The translations under genes and the position numbers were made by a program. Below the pieces are notes generated by a model that was not told the origin of the DNA, ran no database searches, and saw only the letters and a program-made list of their open reading frames with translations. Positions 1 through 8,338 of a DNA stretch of 64,000 nucleotides are shown here, one piece after another (the stretch's first letter is position 1; each line of letters starts with the position of its first letter). The stretch lies in assembly GCA_947456625.1 (NCBI GenBank), contig CANGQJ010000012.1, forward strand, positions 1 to 64,000, read 5' to 3'. This DNA comes from Bacteroidota bacterium (GTDB lineage Bacteria > Bacteroidota > Bacteroidia > Chitinophagales > Chitinophagaceae).

Positions 1-879
1 TACCATACCACGACGGATATCTTTTTTCTCGATACCACGTAATAATAAACCTGCGTTATCACCTGCTTGACCTTGATCCAATAATTTTTTGAACATCTCA
101 ACACCTGTTACAGTTGAGCTCATTGGAGCGTCCATCAAACCTACGATTTCTACAGCCTCACCAACTTTGATGATACCTCTTTCGATACGACCTGTAGCAA
201 CTGTACCACGACCTGTGATCGAGAATACGTCCTCTACAGACATCAAGAATGGTTGATCCACTGGACGTGGAGGCAATGGAATGTAGCTATCTACTGCATC
301 CATTAATTCAGTAACCTTATCTACCCATTGTTGCTCACCAGCTAAAGCGCCAGTTGCAGAACCACGGATGATTGGTGTGTTATCACCATCAAAACCGTAA
401 GAAGATAATAAGTCACGAATTTCCATTTCAACTAAGTCTAACAATTCAGCATCGTCAACTAAGTCTACTTTGTTCATGAACACAACGATTTGAGGTACAC
501 CTACCTGACGTGCAAGTAAGATGTGCTCTTTTGTTTGTGGCATAGGACCATCTGTAGCAGCAACTACTAAGATAGCACCGTCCATTTGTGCAGCACCAGT
601 GATCATGTTCTTCACATAGTCAGCGTGACCTGGACAGTCAACGTGTGCATAGTGACGAGTATCAGTTTGGTATTCTACGTGAGCTGTATTGATAGTGATA
701 CCACGCTCTTTTTCCTCTGGCGCACCATCAATTTCATCGTAGTTTTTCTTAGCAGCTAAACCTCTTTTAGACAATACGTCTGTGATGGCAGCTGTCAATG
801 TTGTTTTACCATGGTCTACGTGGCCAATAGTACCAACGTTTACGTGAGGTTTCTCCCTCTTAAAGGTCTCTTTAGACAT
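1..879 (-). CDS. tuf: Elongation factor Tu, partial (C-terminal part outside window)
   Basis: GTPase that delivers aminoacyl-tRNA to the ribosomal A site. The start codon is at 879 and about 293 codons are visible: the whole GTP-binding domain and most of domain 2, with the remainder lost at the left edge. Reading the minus strand gives [19 protein letters not shown], then the P-loop GHVDHGKT, the DCPGH switch motif and the NKVD guanine-specificity motif. It is the last visible gene behind four tRNA genes and is probably co-transcribed with them, as in the classic tRNA-tufB arrangement of E. coli. I see no Shine-Dalgarno in front of it. Confidence 0.97.
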   Translation of the reverse strand, partial: MSKETFKREKPHVNVGTIGHVDHGKTTLTAAITDVLSKRGLAAKKNYDEIDGAPEEKERGITINTAHVEYQTDTRHYAHVDCPGHADYVKNMITGAAQMDGAILVVAATDGPMPQTKEHILLARQVGVPQIVVFMNKVDLVDDAELLDLVEMEIRDLLSSYGFDGDNTPIIRGSATGALAGEQQWVDKVTELMDAVDSYIPLPPRPVDQPFLMSVEDVFSITGRGTVATGRIERGIIKVGEAVEIVGLMDAPMSSTVTGVEMFKKLLDQGQAGDNAGLLLRGIEKKDIRRGMV

Positions 880-968
880 CTTTATTAATTTTTGTTTTTT
901 TTATAATCGCTGTCAATAGACCACCGAGTCCATCGACCATAGCTTTAAATTTTTGTTTCAACCCTTTG

Positions 969-1040
<72 letters not shown>

Positions 1041-1090
1041 AATTTTCTACACCGGCTTCCTTCCCTTCTCTTCCTACTCATCAACTTTAC

Positions 1091-1166
1091 TGGAGCGGGA
1101 GACGAGGCTCGAACTCGCCACCTATAGCTTGGAAGGCTATCGCTCTACCAAATGAGCTACTCCCGC
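1091..1166 (-). tRNA. tRNA-Gly (TCC anticodon)
   Basis: A 76-nt cloverleaf on the minus strand. Acceptor GCGGGAG pairs with CTCCCGC, the anticodon loop is CTTCCAA (anticodon TCC) inside the ATAGC/GCTAT stem, and the T arm has GTTCGAGCC. Unlike its neighbours in the cluster it encodes the 3' CCA. Confidence 0.95.
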
Positions 1167-1262
1167 ATTTTTCAATTCATTTTCATGAATCTTAAAAGAA
1201 CTATTTTTTATGTCTACCAAAACTTGCACCATCCACGAGGTACAAATCTACATAAAATTTTG

Positions 1263-1345
<83 letters not shown>

Positions 1346-1354
1346 AATAAACTG

Positions 1355-1427
1355 AGCCGGAAATGGGACTCGAACCCGCGACCTGCTGATTACAAATCAG
1401 CTGCTCTACCAACTGAGCTATTCCGGC
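1355..1427 (-). tRNA. tRNA-Thr (TGT anticodon)
   Basis: A 73-nt cloverleaf on the minus strand. Acceptor GCCGGAA pairs with TTCCGGC; anticodon stem GCTGA/TCAGC encloses TTTGTAA (anticodon TGT). It is the first tRNA of the transcript, about 44 nt downstream of the predicted -7 box. The 3' CCA is not encoded. Confidence 0.95.
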
Positions 1428-1470
1428 AAATCTAAATTCCACCAAAGAGCACTCCCAATTTTTTGGATGG

Positions 1471-1500
1471 CAAAGGTAATGGAATTCTTTATTTATCAAA
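1471..1500 (-). promoter_or_regulatory. Promoter of the tRNA-tuf transcript
   Basis: On the minus strand a -33 element TTTG (1497-1500) lies 18 nt before a -7 element TACCTTTG (1471-1478). This fits the Bacteroidota housekeeping sigma factor consensus (TTTG ... TAnnTTTG). Transcription would start near 1465, upstream of the first tRNA. The bases from the box onward, TTTGCCATCCAA, are the same as at the rpsU promoter. Confidence 0.75.
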
Positions 1501-1590
1501 ATTTTAGACGCTTTTTTTATCCTATTTTTTAAGGAATTTCGTAAAATATGGATGAATCACCTAGTTTATTGAACAATATGGGTCCTTTTA

Positions 1591-1629
1591 AAAAATACAA
1601 AAGGCCCAATTTGGGCCTTTTGTATTTTT
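1591..1629 (-). terminator. Perfect hairpin terminator downstream of hpf
   Basis: An 18-bp perfect inverted repeat (1591-1608 with 1612-1629) with a 3-nt loop. The GC core GGCCC/GGGCC is flanked by A and T runs, so it could act on both strands. It sits just after the hpf stop codon and upstream of the tRNA promoter. Confidence 0.8.
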
Positions 1630-1650
1630 ATTTATTGAAAAAAATGAAAC

Positions 1651-1950
1651 TTATGCTGCAAGTTTTTCTTTTTTCTTCTTTAACTGATTGGTAACTGAAT
1701 CAAGTGCATGTTCAAAGGAGACTTCAAAGGATTTTGAAGTTGATTTAACAAAACAGTCTTGCTTGGGAATATGTACGTTTATTTCTACAATTTTATCTTT
1801 AATCTCATGTACTATATTGTCTAGCTTTAAAAACACATCTACCTTGGTTATTCGATCGTGAAATGTGCTCAATTTTTGAACCTTTTTGGCTACTAACTCT
1901 AATAGTTTTTCGTCTGCATCAAAATGCACCGCTTGAATGTTAATGTTCAT
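1651..1950 (-). CDS. hpf: Ribosome hibernation promoting factor, short form
   Basis: A 99-residue protein of the HPF/YfiA (RaiA) family, which binds the decoding region of the 30S subunit and inactivates or dimerises ribosomes in slow growth. The start MNINIQAVHFDADEKL is the typical first beta strand and helix, and the tail is lysine-rich (KKKKEKLAA). It lacks the C-terminal dimerisation domain of long HPF, so it is the short form. It lies between xerC and the tRNA-tuf cluster and is followed by a strong hairpin. No Shine-Dalgarno is visible. Confidence 0.92.
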   Translation of the reverse strand: MNINIQAVHFDADEKLLELVAKKVQKLSTFHDRITKVDVFLKLDNIVHEIKDKIVEINVHIPKQDCFVKSTSKSFEVSFEHALDSVTNQLKKKKEKLAA

Positions 1951-2083
1951 ACTTAATTTTTTAAAAGATAATAAAACTAATAAAAGAACTGACCAGTACT
2001 GACTAGCATTTACTGCACCCTTAAGTTACGACAAAGTGGTAACTATAAAAACATTTTTTTTCTTTTAAGAAAACTTTATGAGT

Positions 2084-2983
2084 CTAGGCTTTAGGGTGTG
2101 CTTTAGAAAACACCTCTTTTAATTTTTCAATGGTGTTATGTGTATACACCTGAGTGGCAGCAAGGCTTGCGTGGCCTAGCAGCTCTTTTACAGCATTTAA
2201 ATCCGCTCCGTTATTCATTAAGTGGGTTGCAAAACTATGCCTTAAAATGTGGGGGCTTTTCTTTTGAAGTGTTGTTACTTGTGATAAATAAAATTTTACA
2301 AAAGTATACACCGCTTTTGGCTGTAAAGCCTTCCCTTTTTCGGTAACAAATAAATGTGGATTGCCTATCGCTGTGCTTGGTTTTTGGCTTATATAATTTC
2401 TTAATTCCTCCGAAAGTTCAGGGCTTATTGGAATCATTCTTTCCTTATTCCCTTTACCTAATACTTTTATAATACGCTTTGAAATATCCAACTGTGTTTC
2501 CTTGCAATTTATTAATTCACTTAAACGCATTCCGGTTGCATAAAACAATTGTATTACCATTTTTTCTGTGAAGCCCTTCCACCCTTCTGCAAATTCCAAA
2601 TTGGTGAATAATTGTTCCATATCATTTTCGGCAACAAATGCAGGCAAACGTTTATTTACTTTAGGACTTATCACTGTATCCATTGGACTTTTAGAAAGTT
2701 GCCCTTGCTGAATTTGATACTTGAAAAATGATTTTAAAGAAGATATTTTTCGGTTTAATGTTTTTGCAGAAATTTCATCCTCCTTCATGGCAGCCAACCA
2801 GGACCTAACCATGGTACCTGAAACCTGCGTAAACGAAATACCCTCGTACTGCGTTTCTATAAAATCAAAAAACTGTATAAGGTCATTGGAATATGCGGTA
2901 ATAGTATGCAATGAGTAACGCTTCTCAAATTGGAGATAAGACAAGAAGGCATTAAGCGGTGTATAGCAGGTTTGAGAAATCAT
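2084..2983 (-). CDS. xerC: Tyrosine recombinase XerC
   Basis: Site-specific recombinase that resolves chromosome dimers at dif. From the ATG at 2983 the protein has 299 residues, the usual XerC length; a TTG start 45 nt upstream is also open but adds an atypical extension. An N-terminal SAM-like core-binding domain (about 1-90) precedes the catalytic domain. The catalytic set is complete: R153 (ATGMRLSEL), K177, H245 and R248 (HILRHSF), H271 (LLGHAS) and Y280 (TQVYTH). The C-terminus KAHPKA resembles XerC rather than XerD. It sits between rpsU and hpf, so it is a housekeeping recombinase rather than a phage or element integrase. Confidence 0.9.
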   Translation of the reverse strand: MISQTCYTPLNAFLSYLQFEKRYSLHTITAYSNDLIQFFDFIETQYEGISFTQVSGTMVRSWLAAMKEDEISAKTLNRKISSLKSFFKYQIQQGQLSKSPMDTVISPKVNKRLPAFVAENDMEQLFTNLEFAEGWKGFTEKMVIQLFYATGMRLSELINCKETQLDISKRIIKVLGKGNKERMIPISPELSEELRNYISQKPSTAIGNPHLFVTEKGKALQPKAVYTFVKFYLSQVTTLQKKSPHILRHSFATHLMNNGADLNAVKELLGHASLAATQVYTHNTIEKLKEVFSKAHPKA

Positions 2984-3026
2984 TGCATTATAAAGATAAG
3001 TAGAAATAAAAGACCCGGCAAAGGAC

Positions 3027-3058
3027 AAAAAAAAGACCCAGCGTTAAGGCTGAGTCTT
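3027..3058 (-). terminator. Rho-independent terminator of rpsU
   Basis: On the minus strand AAGACTCAGC pairs with GCTGGGTCTT (one mismatch) around a 6-nt loop and is followed by a run of T (3027-3034). It ends the rpsU transcript before xerC, so rpsU is probably largely monocistronic. Confidence 0.75.
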
Positions 3059-3083
3059 AAATATGTTGAGCGAAGATGTAATA

Positions 3084-3281
3084 CTATCCCTCGATTTTAC
3101 CGCTGAAAATCTGTTGCTTGTAAATCGCTTTCAATACTTCGAAACGACGTTTAACAGATGGTTTCACAAATGCTTGACGAGCACGTAAGTTCACTAAAGT
3201 CTTGCTTTTTTCGAACTTCTTTTTGTACTTTTTAAGCGCTTTGTCAATGTTCTCGCAGTCTTTTGAATCAATAATTAACAT
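3084..3281 (-). CDS. rpsU: 30S ribosomal protein bS21
   Basis: A 65-residue basic protein matching bS21: MLIIDSKDCENIDKALKKYKKKF, then KRRFEVLKAIYKQQ. bS21 sits near the 16S rRNA 3' end on the 30S platform. The gene has a long leader (about 80 nt from the predicted start site) and a strong Shine-Dalgarno, which its neighbours lack. In Flavobacteriia, ribosomes lacking bS21 expose the anti-SD and preferentially translate rpsU, giving autoregulation; the sequence here fits that model. It has its own promoter and terminator. Confidence 0.95.
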   Translation of the reverse strand: MLIIDSKDCENIDKALKKYKKKFEKSKTLVNLRARQAFVKPSVKRRFEVLKAIYKQQIFSGKIEG

Positions 3282-3288
3282 AATATAT

Positions 3289-3296
3289 ACCTCCTC
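3289..3296 (-). promoter_or_regulatory. Strong Shine-Dalgarno of rpsU
   Basis: Minus-strand GAGGAGGT ends 7 nt before the rpsU ATG at 3281, an ideal position. It is the only near-perfect SD I noticed before a start codon in this window, which makes it a probable regulatory element for bS21 feedback rather than ordinary initiation. Confidence 0.85.
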
Positions 3297-3370
3297 AGGC
3301 GTTTTTGAAAAAAATAAAATGAATTTTCCAAGCCTTTATATTTTATTAAAGGTGAAGGAAAATTGGATGG

Positions 3371-3401
3371 CAAAGATAACAATCCTTGTGAAATAAACAA
3401 A
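3371..3401 (-). promoter_or_regulatory. Promoter of rpsU
   Basis: Minus strand: -33 TTTG (3398-3401), a 19-nt spacer, then -7 TATCTTTG (3371-3378). This is an excellent match to the Bacteroidota consensus. The predicted start near 3365 leaves a leader of about 80 nt before rpsU. Confidence 0.78.
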
Positions 3402-3429
3402 TTTCTGTCCTTTTTTTTAGGAACCCTAT

Positions 3430-5292
3430 TTACAGCCCCGATTGAATGTCCTTCCCTTTTAAGGCCCCGGAAATGGCCTGATCCATGGCACGCTCTGCGA
3501 ATGGTCGGGTAATATCATTTAATTCCTCGGTTTTGGCTTGAATTAAATTTTTGTCCTTCATTGTAATGGCTAATTGTAGCGCCTGCATTGCGCTTGCACT
3601 TGCAGTTAGCTCCTCCTTGGTTAAAATACTTGCATTTTTAGTCAAGAACTTTTCGGTTACAGAAAGCATTTGCTCTGCCTCGGTGCTGGCTTCTACCAAA
3701 GCTCTTGTCGCAATGTCTTCCTTTGCATGTGTGATGCTATCCATTAATCTTTGTTCCACTTCCTGGTCCGTTAATCCATATTGTGGTTTAATATCTATGC
3801 TTTGTGTAACGCCGCTTCTTAATTCCTTGGCGCTTACTTGTAAAATTCCATCTGCATTTATTAAAAAACTTACATCTACTTTAGGAAGCCCCGCAGGCAT
3901 TACCGGGATACCTGTTAAAGTAAACTCACCTAATTTACGATTGTCTTTTACCAAATCACGCTCTCCTTGATATACAGCAATTTGAATGCCAGATTGACCA
4001 TCCTTTTGAGTGGTATATTGTCTTCCCGCCTTTGTTGGAATTTTAGAATTTCTTGGAAGCAAAACATCCATAAGGCCTCCCATGGTTTCAATTCCCAAAC
4101 TTAATGGAGTAATATCCAATAGTAACATGGATTGATTATTACCCGCTAATATATCGGCTTGTACCGCAGCACCCAATGCAACCACTTCGTCCGGATTTAC
4201 TGAATCATTTACTTCCTGATTAAAAAAATGTGCAACTGTTTGTTTAACTAAAGGCACACGTGTGCTGCCCCCTACCATTAGCACTGTATTAATGTCTGAC
4301 ACTTGCAAACCCGCGTCCTTCATAGCGTTGCGGCAACAGTCCATTGTTTTATTTACAATAGGCTGCACTAAAGATTCAAATACTTCTTTAGTGATAGAAA
4401 TTTTTTCTCCTGCAAAATCTGTTTCAAAAAAATCATTATTTGATAAATGAATTTTCGCTTTTTCTGCAGCCAATCTTAGTTGTTGTTTTAATGCTTTGTG
4501 TTGGTCCAAATTTTCAATTGACCAATGCTTCATCCAATGTTCAATAATAGCTCTGTCTAAATCATCTCCGCCTAAATAAGTATCTCCATTGGTACTTAAA
4601 ACTTCAAATATGCCACCAGCAATTCTTAAAATAGAAATATCAAAAGTACCCCCACCTAAATCATATACTGCGATGGTTTTTTCTTCGGTTGGATTCATAC
4701 CTAATCCATACGCTAAACTAGCAGCTGTAGGTTCGTTAATAATTCTCAAAACATCTAGCCCAGCTAATTTTCCAGCATCCCGTGTAGCTTGTCTTTGTGC
4801 ATCATTAAAATAGGCTGGCACGGTAATGACTGCTTTAGTAACAGGCGTTTTTAATATATGTTCTGCACGCTTTTTTAATGCTTCTAAAATAAAAGAACTT
4901 AGTTCAATAGGTGAATAAAATTTATTTCCTACTTGCACTTTTACTAAACGATCCGTATTGTCATCAATTACTTTATAAGCGAAAAAGTCTTGGTGCGTTT
5001 GAATATCGTTGTAGCTTTTGCCCATTAAACGCTTGGCGCTAAAAATGGTATTTTTGGGATCGGATTCTAAAAAAGGTTTTGCAAGCGCTCCTACTTCCAC
5101 ATTTCCATAAGCGTCAAAATGCACCACACTTGGCACAATACTATTACCATCAAACTCCTTAAGTGCGGTAGGCTGTTTCGTATCAGGATGGATAATGGCT
5201 ACCAAACTATTGGTGGTTCCTAAGTCAATGCCAACAATCATTTCCGCTTGTTGTAAACTTCCTGTTGCAATATTTATACCAATCTTGGCCAT
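3430..5292 (-). CDS. hscA: Fe-S cluster assembly chaperone HscA (Hsp70 family)
   Basis: A 620-residue Hsp70. The N-terminal extension [17 protein letters not shown] before the ATPase motif GIDLGTTNS (residues 21-29) is typical of HscA, not DnaK. The nucleotide-binding domain (about 18-390) includes the phosphate loop [10 protein letters not shown]; the substrate-binding domain starts at [17 protein letters not shown]. HscA helps transfer Fe-S clusters from IscU with co-chaperone HscB; neither iscS, iscU, hscB nor fdx is nearby, so it is an orphan here. A -7 box TACATTTG lies at 5306-5313, 13 nt before the ATG. DnaK is less likely because of length and N-terminus. Confidence 0.88.
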   Translation of the reverse strand: MAKIGINIATGSLQQAEMIVGIDLGTTNSLVAIIHPDTKQPTALKEFDGNSIVPSVVHFDAYGNVEVGALAKPFLESDPKNTIFSAKRLMGKSYNDIQTHQDFFAYKVIDDNTDRLVKVQVGNKFYSPIELSSFILEALKKRAEHILKTPVTKAVITVPAYFNDAQRQATRDAGKLAGLDVLRIINEPTAASLAYGLGMNPTEEKTIAVYDLGGGTFDISILRIAGGIFEVLSTNGDTYLGGDDLDRAIIEHWMKHWSIENLDQHKALKQQLRLAAEKAKIHLSNNDFFETDFAGEKISITKEVFESLVQPIVNKTMDCCRNAMKDAGLQVSDINTVLMVGGSTRVPLVKQTVAHFFNQEVNDSVNPDEVVALGAAVQADILAGNNQSMLLLDITPLSLGIETMGGLMDVLLPRNSKIPTKAGRQYTTQKDGQSGIQIAVYQGERDLVKDNRKLGEFTLTGIPVMPAGLPKVDVSFLINADGILQVSAKELRSGVTQSIDIKPQYGLTDQEVEQRLMDSITHAKEDIATRALVEASTEAEQMLSVTEKFLTKNASILTKEELTASASAMQALQLAITMKDKNLIQAKTEELNDITRPFAERAMDQAISGALKGKDIQSGL

Positions 5293-5354
5293 TTAAAAAA
5301 TTTTACAAATGTACATTTTGCAACCTCATTAAAGGTTGCGAATTAAGGAATGAT

Positions 5355-5750
5355 TTATTTCCTTGTAGCAACCAACTTTGTTTTAGAAAAACTATCATGC
5401 AATGGTTGATCGTTCCATGCCATTCCAAACATGGTAATTAATAAAGTACGCAGGGTGGCTCGTATAAAAAATTGAACTGGATTTGGTCGTTTCCCATTGG
5501 TAGATACTACTTTAGTATGTGTGAACATTTTAGCAGGTGTTTGACAAAATATAAGTTCAAATAAAAAAGTATATACCCAAGTAGTAGCGAAAAAAAAGTA
5601 TCCATACCTGAAAGGCATAAAATGCCAAAAAAACACATAAAAATTATACCAACCATATATAAAATAGCTAAGGATACATATGAAAATGGTGTCAATTAAA
5701 AAGTGCATTATACGCGTTCCTTCGCCAATTGTTGGAGTTGTTGGGTTCAT
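5355..5750 (-). CDS. RDD family membrane protein
   Basis: A 131-residue inner-membrane protein. The RDD signature is recognisable: R-x-x-H-x-L-I-D near residues 13-20, TPAKM around 82-86, the basic RATLRTLL segment, and a final DSFSKTKLV. About three hydrophobic segments are visible. The family function is mostly unknown, with some members implicated in ion transport or lipid-linked processes. It is upstream of hscA on the same strand with about 60 nt between, and divergent from tyrS. Confidence 0.75.
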   Translation of the reverse strand: MNPTTPTIGEGTRIMHFLIDTIFICILSYFIYGWYNFYVFFWHFMPFRYGYFFFATTWVYTFLFELIFCQTPAKMFTHTKVVSTNGKRPNPVQFFIRATLRTLLITMFGMAWNDQPLHDSFSKTKLVATRK

Positions 5751-5777
5751 GATGCAAAAATATTGCTTTTTAGTAGT

Positions 5778-5785
5778 TAAATTTG
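5778..5785 (+). promoter_or_regulatory. -7 box of tyrS
   Basis: TAAATTTG followed by CC, 16 nt before the tyrS ATG. It matches TAnnTTTG; I see no good TTTG at the -33 position. Confidence 0.5.
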
Positions 5786-5801
5786 CCGAAAGTATAACTA
5801 T

Positions 5802-7085
5802 ATGACATTAGTTCAAGAACTACGTTGGAGAGGAATGATCCAGGATATTATGCCAGGCACCGAGGAATTGTTTGCTAAGGAAATGGTATCTGGATATATA
5901 GGCTTTGACCCTACTTCGGATAGTTTACATATTGGTAGCCTAGTTCCAATTTTATTATTAGTTCATTTACAAAAAGCAGGACATAAGCCTTTTGCGTTAG
6001 TGGGTGGTGCAACGGGTATGGTGGGCGATCCTAGTGGTAAAAGTGAAGAACGTAATTTGTTAAGTGAAGAAACATTGGCTTTCAATATTGCAGGCGTTAA
6101 AAAACAATTGTCTCATTTCTTAGATTTTAATAGTGGCTCAAAAAATGCAGCAGAACTAGTAAACAATTATGACTGGTTTAAAGATTTTAATTTCCTGCAT
6201 TTTATAAGAGACGTGGGCAAGCACATAACTGTAAACTACATGATGGCTAAGGATAGTGTAAAAAAAAGAATTGAAGGAGACACCGGCATGAGCTTTACAG
6301 AGTTCACATATCAATTAGTTCAGGGTTATGATTTTTACTGGTTGTACCAAAATAAAAATTGTAAACTACAAATGGGAGGCAGTGACCAATGGGGGAATAT
6401 TACAACAGGTACTGAATTAATTCGTCGCAAAACTGGCGGCGAAGCTTTTGCTTTTACATGTCCTTTAATTACAAAAGCAGATGGAGGTAAATTTGGCAAA
6501 ACCGAAAAAGGAAATGTATGGTTAGACGCAAAAAAAACCTCCCCTTATCAGTTTTATCAGTTTTGGTTAAACGCCAGTGATGCAGATGCCACTAAGTGGA
6601 TTAAAATATTTACTTTATTAGATCCAACTTCAATTGATACTTTGATTGCAGAACATGAAACGGCTCCGCAATTAAGAACTTTGCAAAAAGCATTGGCTGC
6701 TGAATTAACTAAATTTGTACATAGCCAAGCCGATTTAAATTTTGCTATTCAAGCCACAGAAATTTTATTTGGAAACGCTACTACCGAAGTTTTACAATCC
6801 TTAAGCGAGGATCAATTATTGCAAGTTATGGAGGGTGTCCCTACCGTTAATATTACTTTAGCTCAATTAAAGGAAGGCTATGATTTAGTTAGTTTATTAG
6901 CCGATACACAAATATTTCCAAGCAAAGGTGAGGCCCGCAAAATGTGGCAAGCAGGAGGTTTAAGCATTAACAAAGAAAAAGTAAGCCCCGAATATGCTAC
7001 TGTAACTTCTGATAAATTATTACAAGGAAAATATATTTTACTACAAAAAGGAAAGAAAAATTATTATTTAGTAGTGGCTAGTTAA
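5802..7085 (+). CDS. tyrS: Tyrosyl-tRNA synthetase
   Basis: Class I synthetase charging tRNA-Tyr. It has 427 residues, as expected for the bacterial TyrS1 type. The HIGH-like motif HIGS is at 43-46, the tyrosine pocket includes GGSDQWGN (192-199), and the KMSKS loop is KFGKT (230-234). An S4 RNA-binding domain forms the C-terminus (about 360-427, with [14 protein letters not shown]). It ends at a strong bidirectional terminator shared with the convergent SGNH hydrolase. Confidence 0.96.
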   Translation: MTLVQELRWRGMIQDIMPGTEELFAKEMVSGYIGFDPTSDSLHIGSLVPILLLVHLQKAGHKPFALVGGATGMVGDPSGKSEERNLLSEETLAFNIAGVKKQLSHFLDFNSGSKNAAELVNNYDWFKDFNFLHFIRDVGKHITVNYMMAKDSVKKRIEGDTGMSFTEFTYQLVQGYDFYWLYQNKNCKLQMGGSDQWGNITTGTELIRRKTGGEAFAFTCPLITKADGGKFGKTEKGNVWLDAKKTSPYQFYQFWLNASDADATKWIKIFTLLDPTSIDTLIAEHETAPQLRTLQKALAAELTKFVHSQADLNFAIQATEILFGNATTEVLQSLSEDQLLQVMEGVPTVNITLAQLKEGYDLVSLLADTQIFPSKGEARKMWQAGGLSINKEKVSPEYATVTSDKLLQGKYILLQKGKKNYYLVVAS

Positions 7086-7109
7086 TTTTTTTACTTAACC
7101 AATTTGCAC

Positions 7110-7142
7110 AAAAAAGCCTCCAAAATAATTGGAGGCTTTTTT
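7110..7142. terminator. Bidirectional terminator between tyrS and the SGNH hydrolase gene
   Basis: AAAAAAGCCTCCAA (7110-7123) pairs perfectly with TTGGAGGCTTTTTT (7129-7142) around AATAA. The T runs on both strands fit termination of the two convergent genes. Confidence 0.85.
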
Positions 7143-7157
7143 ATATTATTAATAATT

Positions 7158-7838
7158 TTATTGAATTGCTTTTAACATTTGATCAGCTACAAAAGCATTG
7201 CCTTTTGCATTTAAGTGCACACGGTCGGTTGTCAGAATGCCTTTTTCGTCATTATTTGGATTGTTGTCTACACTGTACTCGTGAAAAGTTTTTCTTAGGT
7301 CAACTAGCCCTAAACTATTATCGGCTGCATACTTTCTCATCCAATTGCTGTATAAGTTTAAATCACCGTCTTGACTATTTGAATAATCCTTACGTTCGCC
7401 AATAGCTGCTGGAGTAACTACAATCACTTTGGAACCTGTTGCTTGTATTTTTTTAACTACTGCGTCATAAAATTTTCCAAATTTATCATAGTCAGTTCCA
7501 GTACCATAACTAGATTTATGCCATACATCGTTTACACCAACCCAAATAAAAACCACATCGGGGTGTTGGTCAATTACATCTTTTTCCAGTCTGAGGTATA
7601 AATCATAAATTTTGTTACCACTAATACCTGCGCCAACAATATCAAATTTATCGGCCTGACCTTTGTTTATTAAATCTTGTTTAATTAGATCAATGTATCC
7701 GCCCTTTTCAACACCTTGTTGAGTGATTGAATCCCCAAAAAATACAATTTTTTTCTTTTTGTCCCCTCTAAAAGAAAGTAGGAATAAGCAGCCGAAAAAA
7801 GTGGCTAGTAATAATAATTTCCCAGTCATAAATGGCAT
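7158..7838 (-). CDS. SGNH/GDSL hydrolase family protein, exported
   Basis: A 226-residue lipase/esterase-like protein. An N-terminal hydrophobic stretch (about 7-23) looks like a signal peptide or anchor. Block I is GDSI with nucleophile S37, block II GISGN with N75, block III GVND with N103, and block V DRVH with D205 and H208, so the SGNH catalytic set is complete. The family removes acyl groups from glycans, lipids or peptidoglycan; the substrate cannot be told from sequence. An alternative start is the ATG three codons downstream. Confidence 0.85.
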   Translation of the reverse strand: MPFMTGKLLLLATFFGCLFLLSFRGDKKKKIVFFGDSITQQGVEKGGYIDLIKQDLINKGQADKFDIVGAGISGNKIYDLYLRLEKDVIDQHPDVVFIWVGVNDVWHKSSYGTGTDYDKFGKFYDAVVKKIQATGSKVIVVTPAAIGERKDYSNSQDGDLNLYSNWMRKYAADNSLGLVDLRKTFHEYSVDNNPNNDEKGILTTDRVHLNAKGNAFVADQMLKAIQ

Positions 7839-7913
7839 CGTTTAAGTTTTATAATATAAATCGCACTATAAGTTAATATAAAATGATAATAATGGATGTA
7901 AAAGGCATAAAAA

Positions 7914-7945
7914 TTTGGAAAATTTTGCCCCTACCCCTATTTTTG
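7914..7945 (+). promoter_or_regulatory. Promoter of tRNA-Gln
   Basis: -33 TTTG (7914-7917), a 20-nt spacer, and -7 TATTTTTG (7938-7945). The predicted start near 7951 is about 23 nt before the tRNA. Confidence 0.72.
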
Positions 7946-7973
7946 CACTCCATTCAAAGAATGGCATAGGGAT

Positions 7974-8047
7974 TGCCTGATGGTGTAACGGTAGCACAAC
8001 TGTTTTTGGTGCAGTTTGTCTTGGTTCGAATCCAGGTCAGGCAACCA
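7974..8047 (+). tRNA. tRNA-Gln (TTG anticodon)
   Basis: A 74-nt tRNA including an encoded CCA. Acceptor TGCCTGA pairs with TCAGGCA; the anticodon stem ACTGT/GCAGT encloses TTTTGGT (anticodon TTG); the T arm is TTGGTTCGAATCCAG. It is a single-gene unit with its own promoter and terminator. Confidence 0.93.
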
Positions 8048-8050
8048 AAG

Positions 8051-8078
8051 AAAAGCCTCAACGAAAGTTGGGGCTTTT
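8051..8078 (+). terminator. Terminator of tRNA-Gln
   Basis: AAAAGCCTCAAC pairs with GTTGGGGCTTTT (one G-T pair) around a GAAA tetraloop, followed by T residues. It starts 3 nt after the tRNA CCA. Confidence 0.85.
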
Positions 8079-8090
8079 TCATTGGAATAA

Positions 8091-8207
8091 AATGACCCAA
8101 GCAATGAGCGAAGCGAAACAAGACTGCGTAAAGACAAATGCGAGCTTGCTCGTAATTTGGATTGTAGCAGACTTGTAAAAGTTGCAACGCAACTTGCTTG
8201 GGTCATT
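8091..8207. repeat. Palindromic structured element with TGAGCGAAGCGA motif
   Basis: A 117-nt segment bounded by a perfect 14-bp inverted repeat (AATGACCCAAGCAA at 8091-8104 with its complement at 8194-8207). Inside are a CGAGC-TT-GCTCG hairpin (8141-8152) flanked by CAAAT/ATTTG, and a second hairpin AAGTTGC-AAC-GCAACTT (8179-8195) that competes with the right arm. The motif TGAGCGAAGCGA lies at 8105-8116 and recurs in the loop of another hairpin at 22674-22685. No protein-coding sequence fits. It may be a dispersed palindromic repeat or a small RNA. Confidence 0.6.
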
Positions 8208-8283
8208 ATTTAAAAATTATTGTGCATTCAATAAACCAAGACCATTTCGTTGAAGGCTTTTTATGTTGGGATTTTCCAAAAAG

Positions 8284-8318
8284 AAAAGGATCAGCGACCA
8301 ACGGGAGCTAATCCTTTT
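8284..8318 (+). terminator. Terminator-like hairpin before the acyltransferase gene
   Basis: AAAAGGATCAGC pairs with GCTAATCCTTTT (one mismatch), followed by TTA. The gap 8048-8338 otherwise holds only the tRNA-Gln terminator and the palindromic element. The hairpin could end an unannotated transcript from 8208-8283 or read-through from tRNA-Gln. Confidence 0.4.
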
Positions 8319-8325
8319 TATGTTT

Positions 8326-8333
8326 TACTTTTG
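8326..8333 (+). promoter_or_regulatory. -7 box immediately before the acyltransferase start
   Basis: TACTTTTG followed by CC, only 5 nt before the ATG at 8339. If it is the -7 element the mRNA would be leaderless or nearly so. Confidence 0.5.
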
Positions 8334-8338
8334 CCGTC

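Noticed and set aside
2084..2983. Integrase of a mobile element next to tRNA genes
   Set aside because: Length, C-terminal motif and the rpsU/hpf context fit chromosomal XerC; I see no attachment-site duplication in the tRNAs.
3430..5292. DnaK
   Set aside because: The N-terminal extension [13 protein letters not shown] and the length of 620 residues fit HscA better.
7937..8206. Protein-coding frames on the minus strand across tRNA-Gln
   Set aside because: They run through the tRNA, its terminator and a palindromic element, and show no recognisable protein features.
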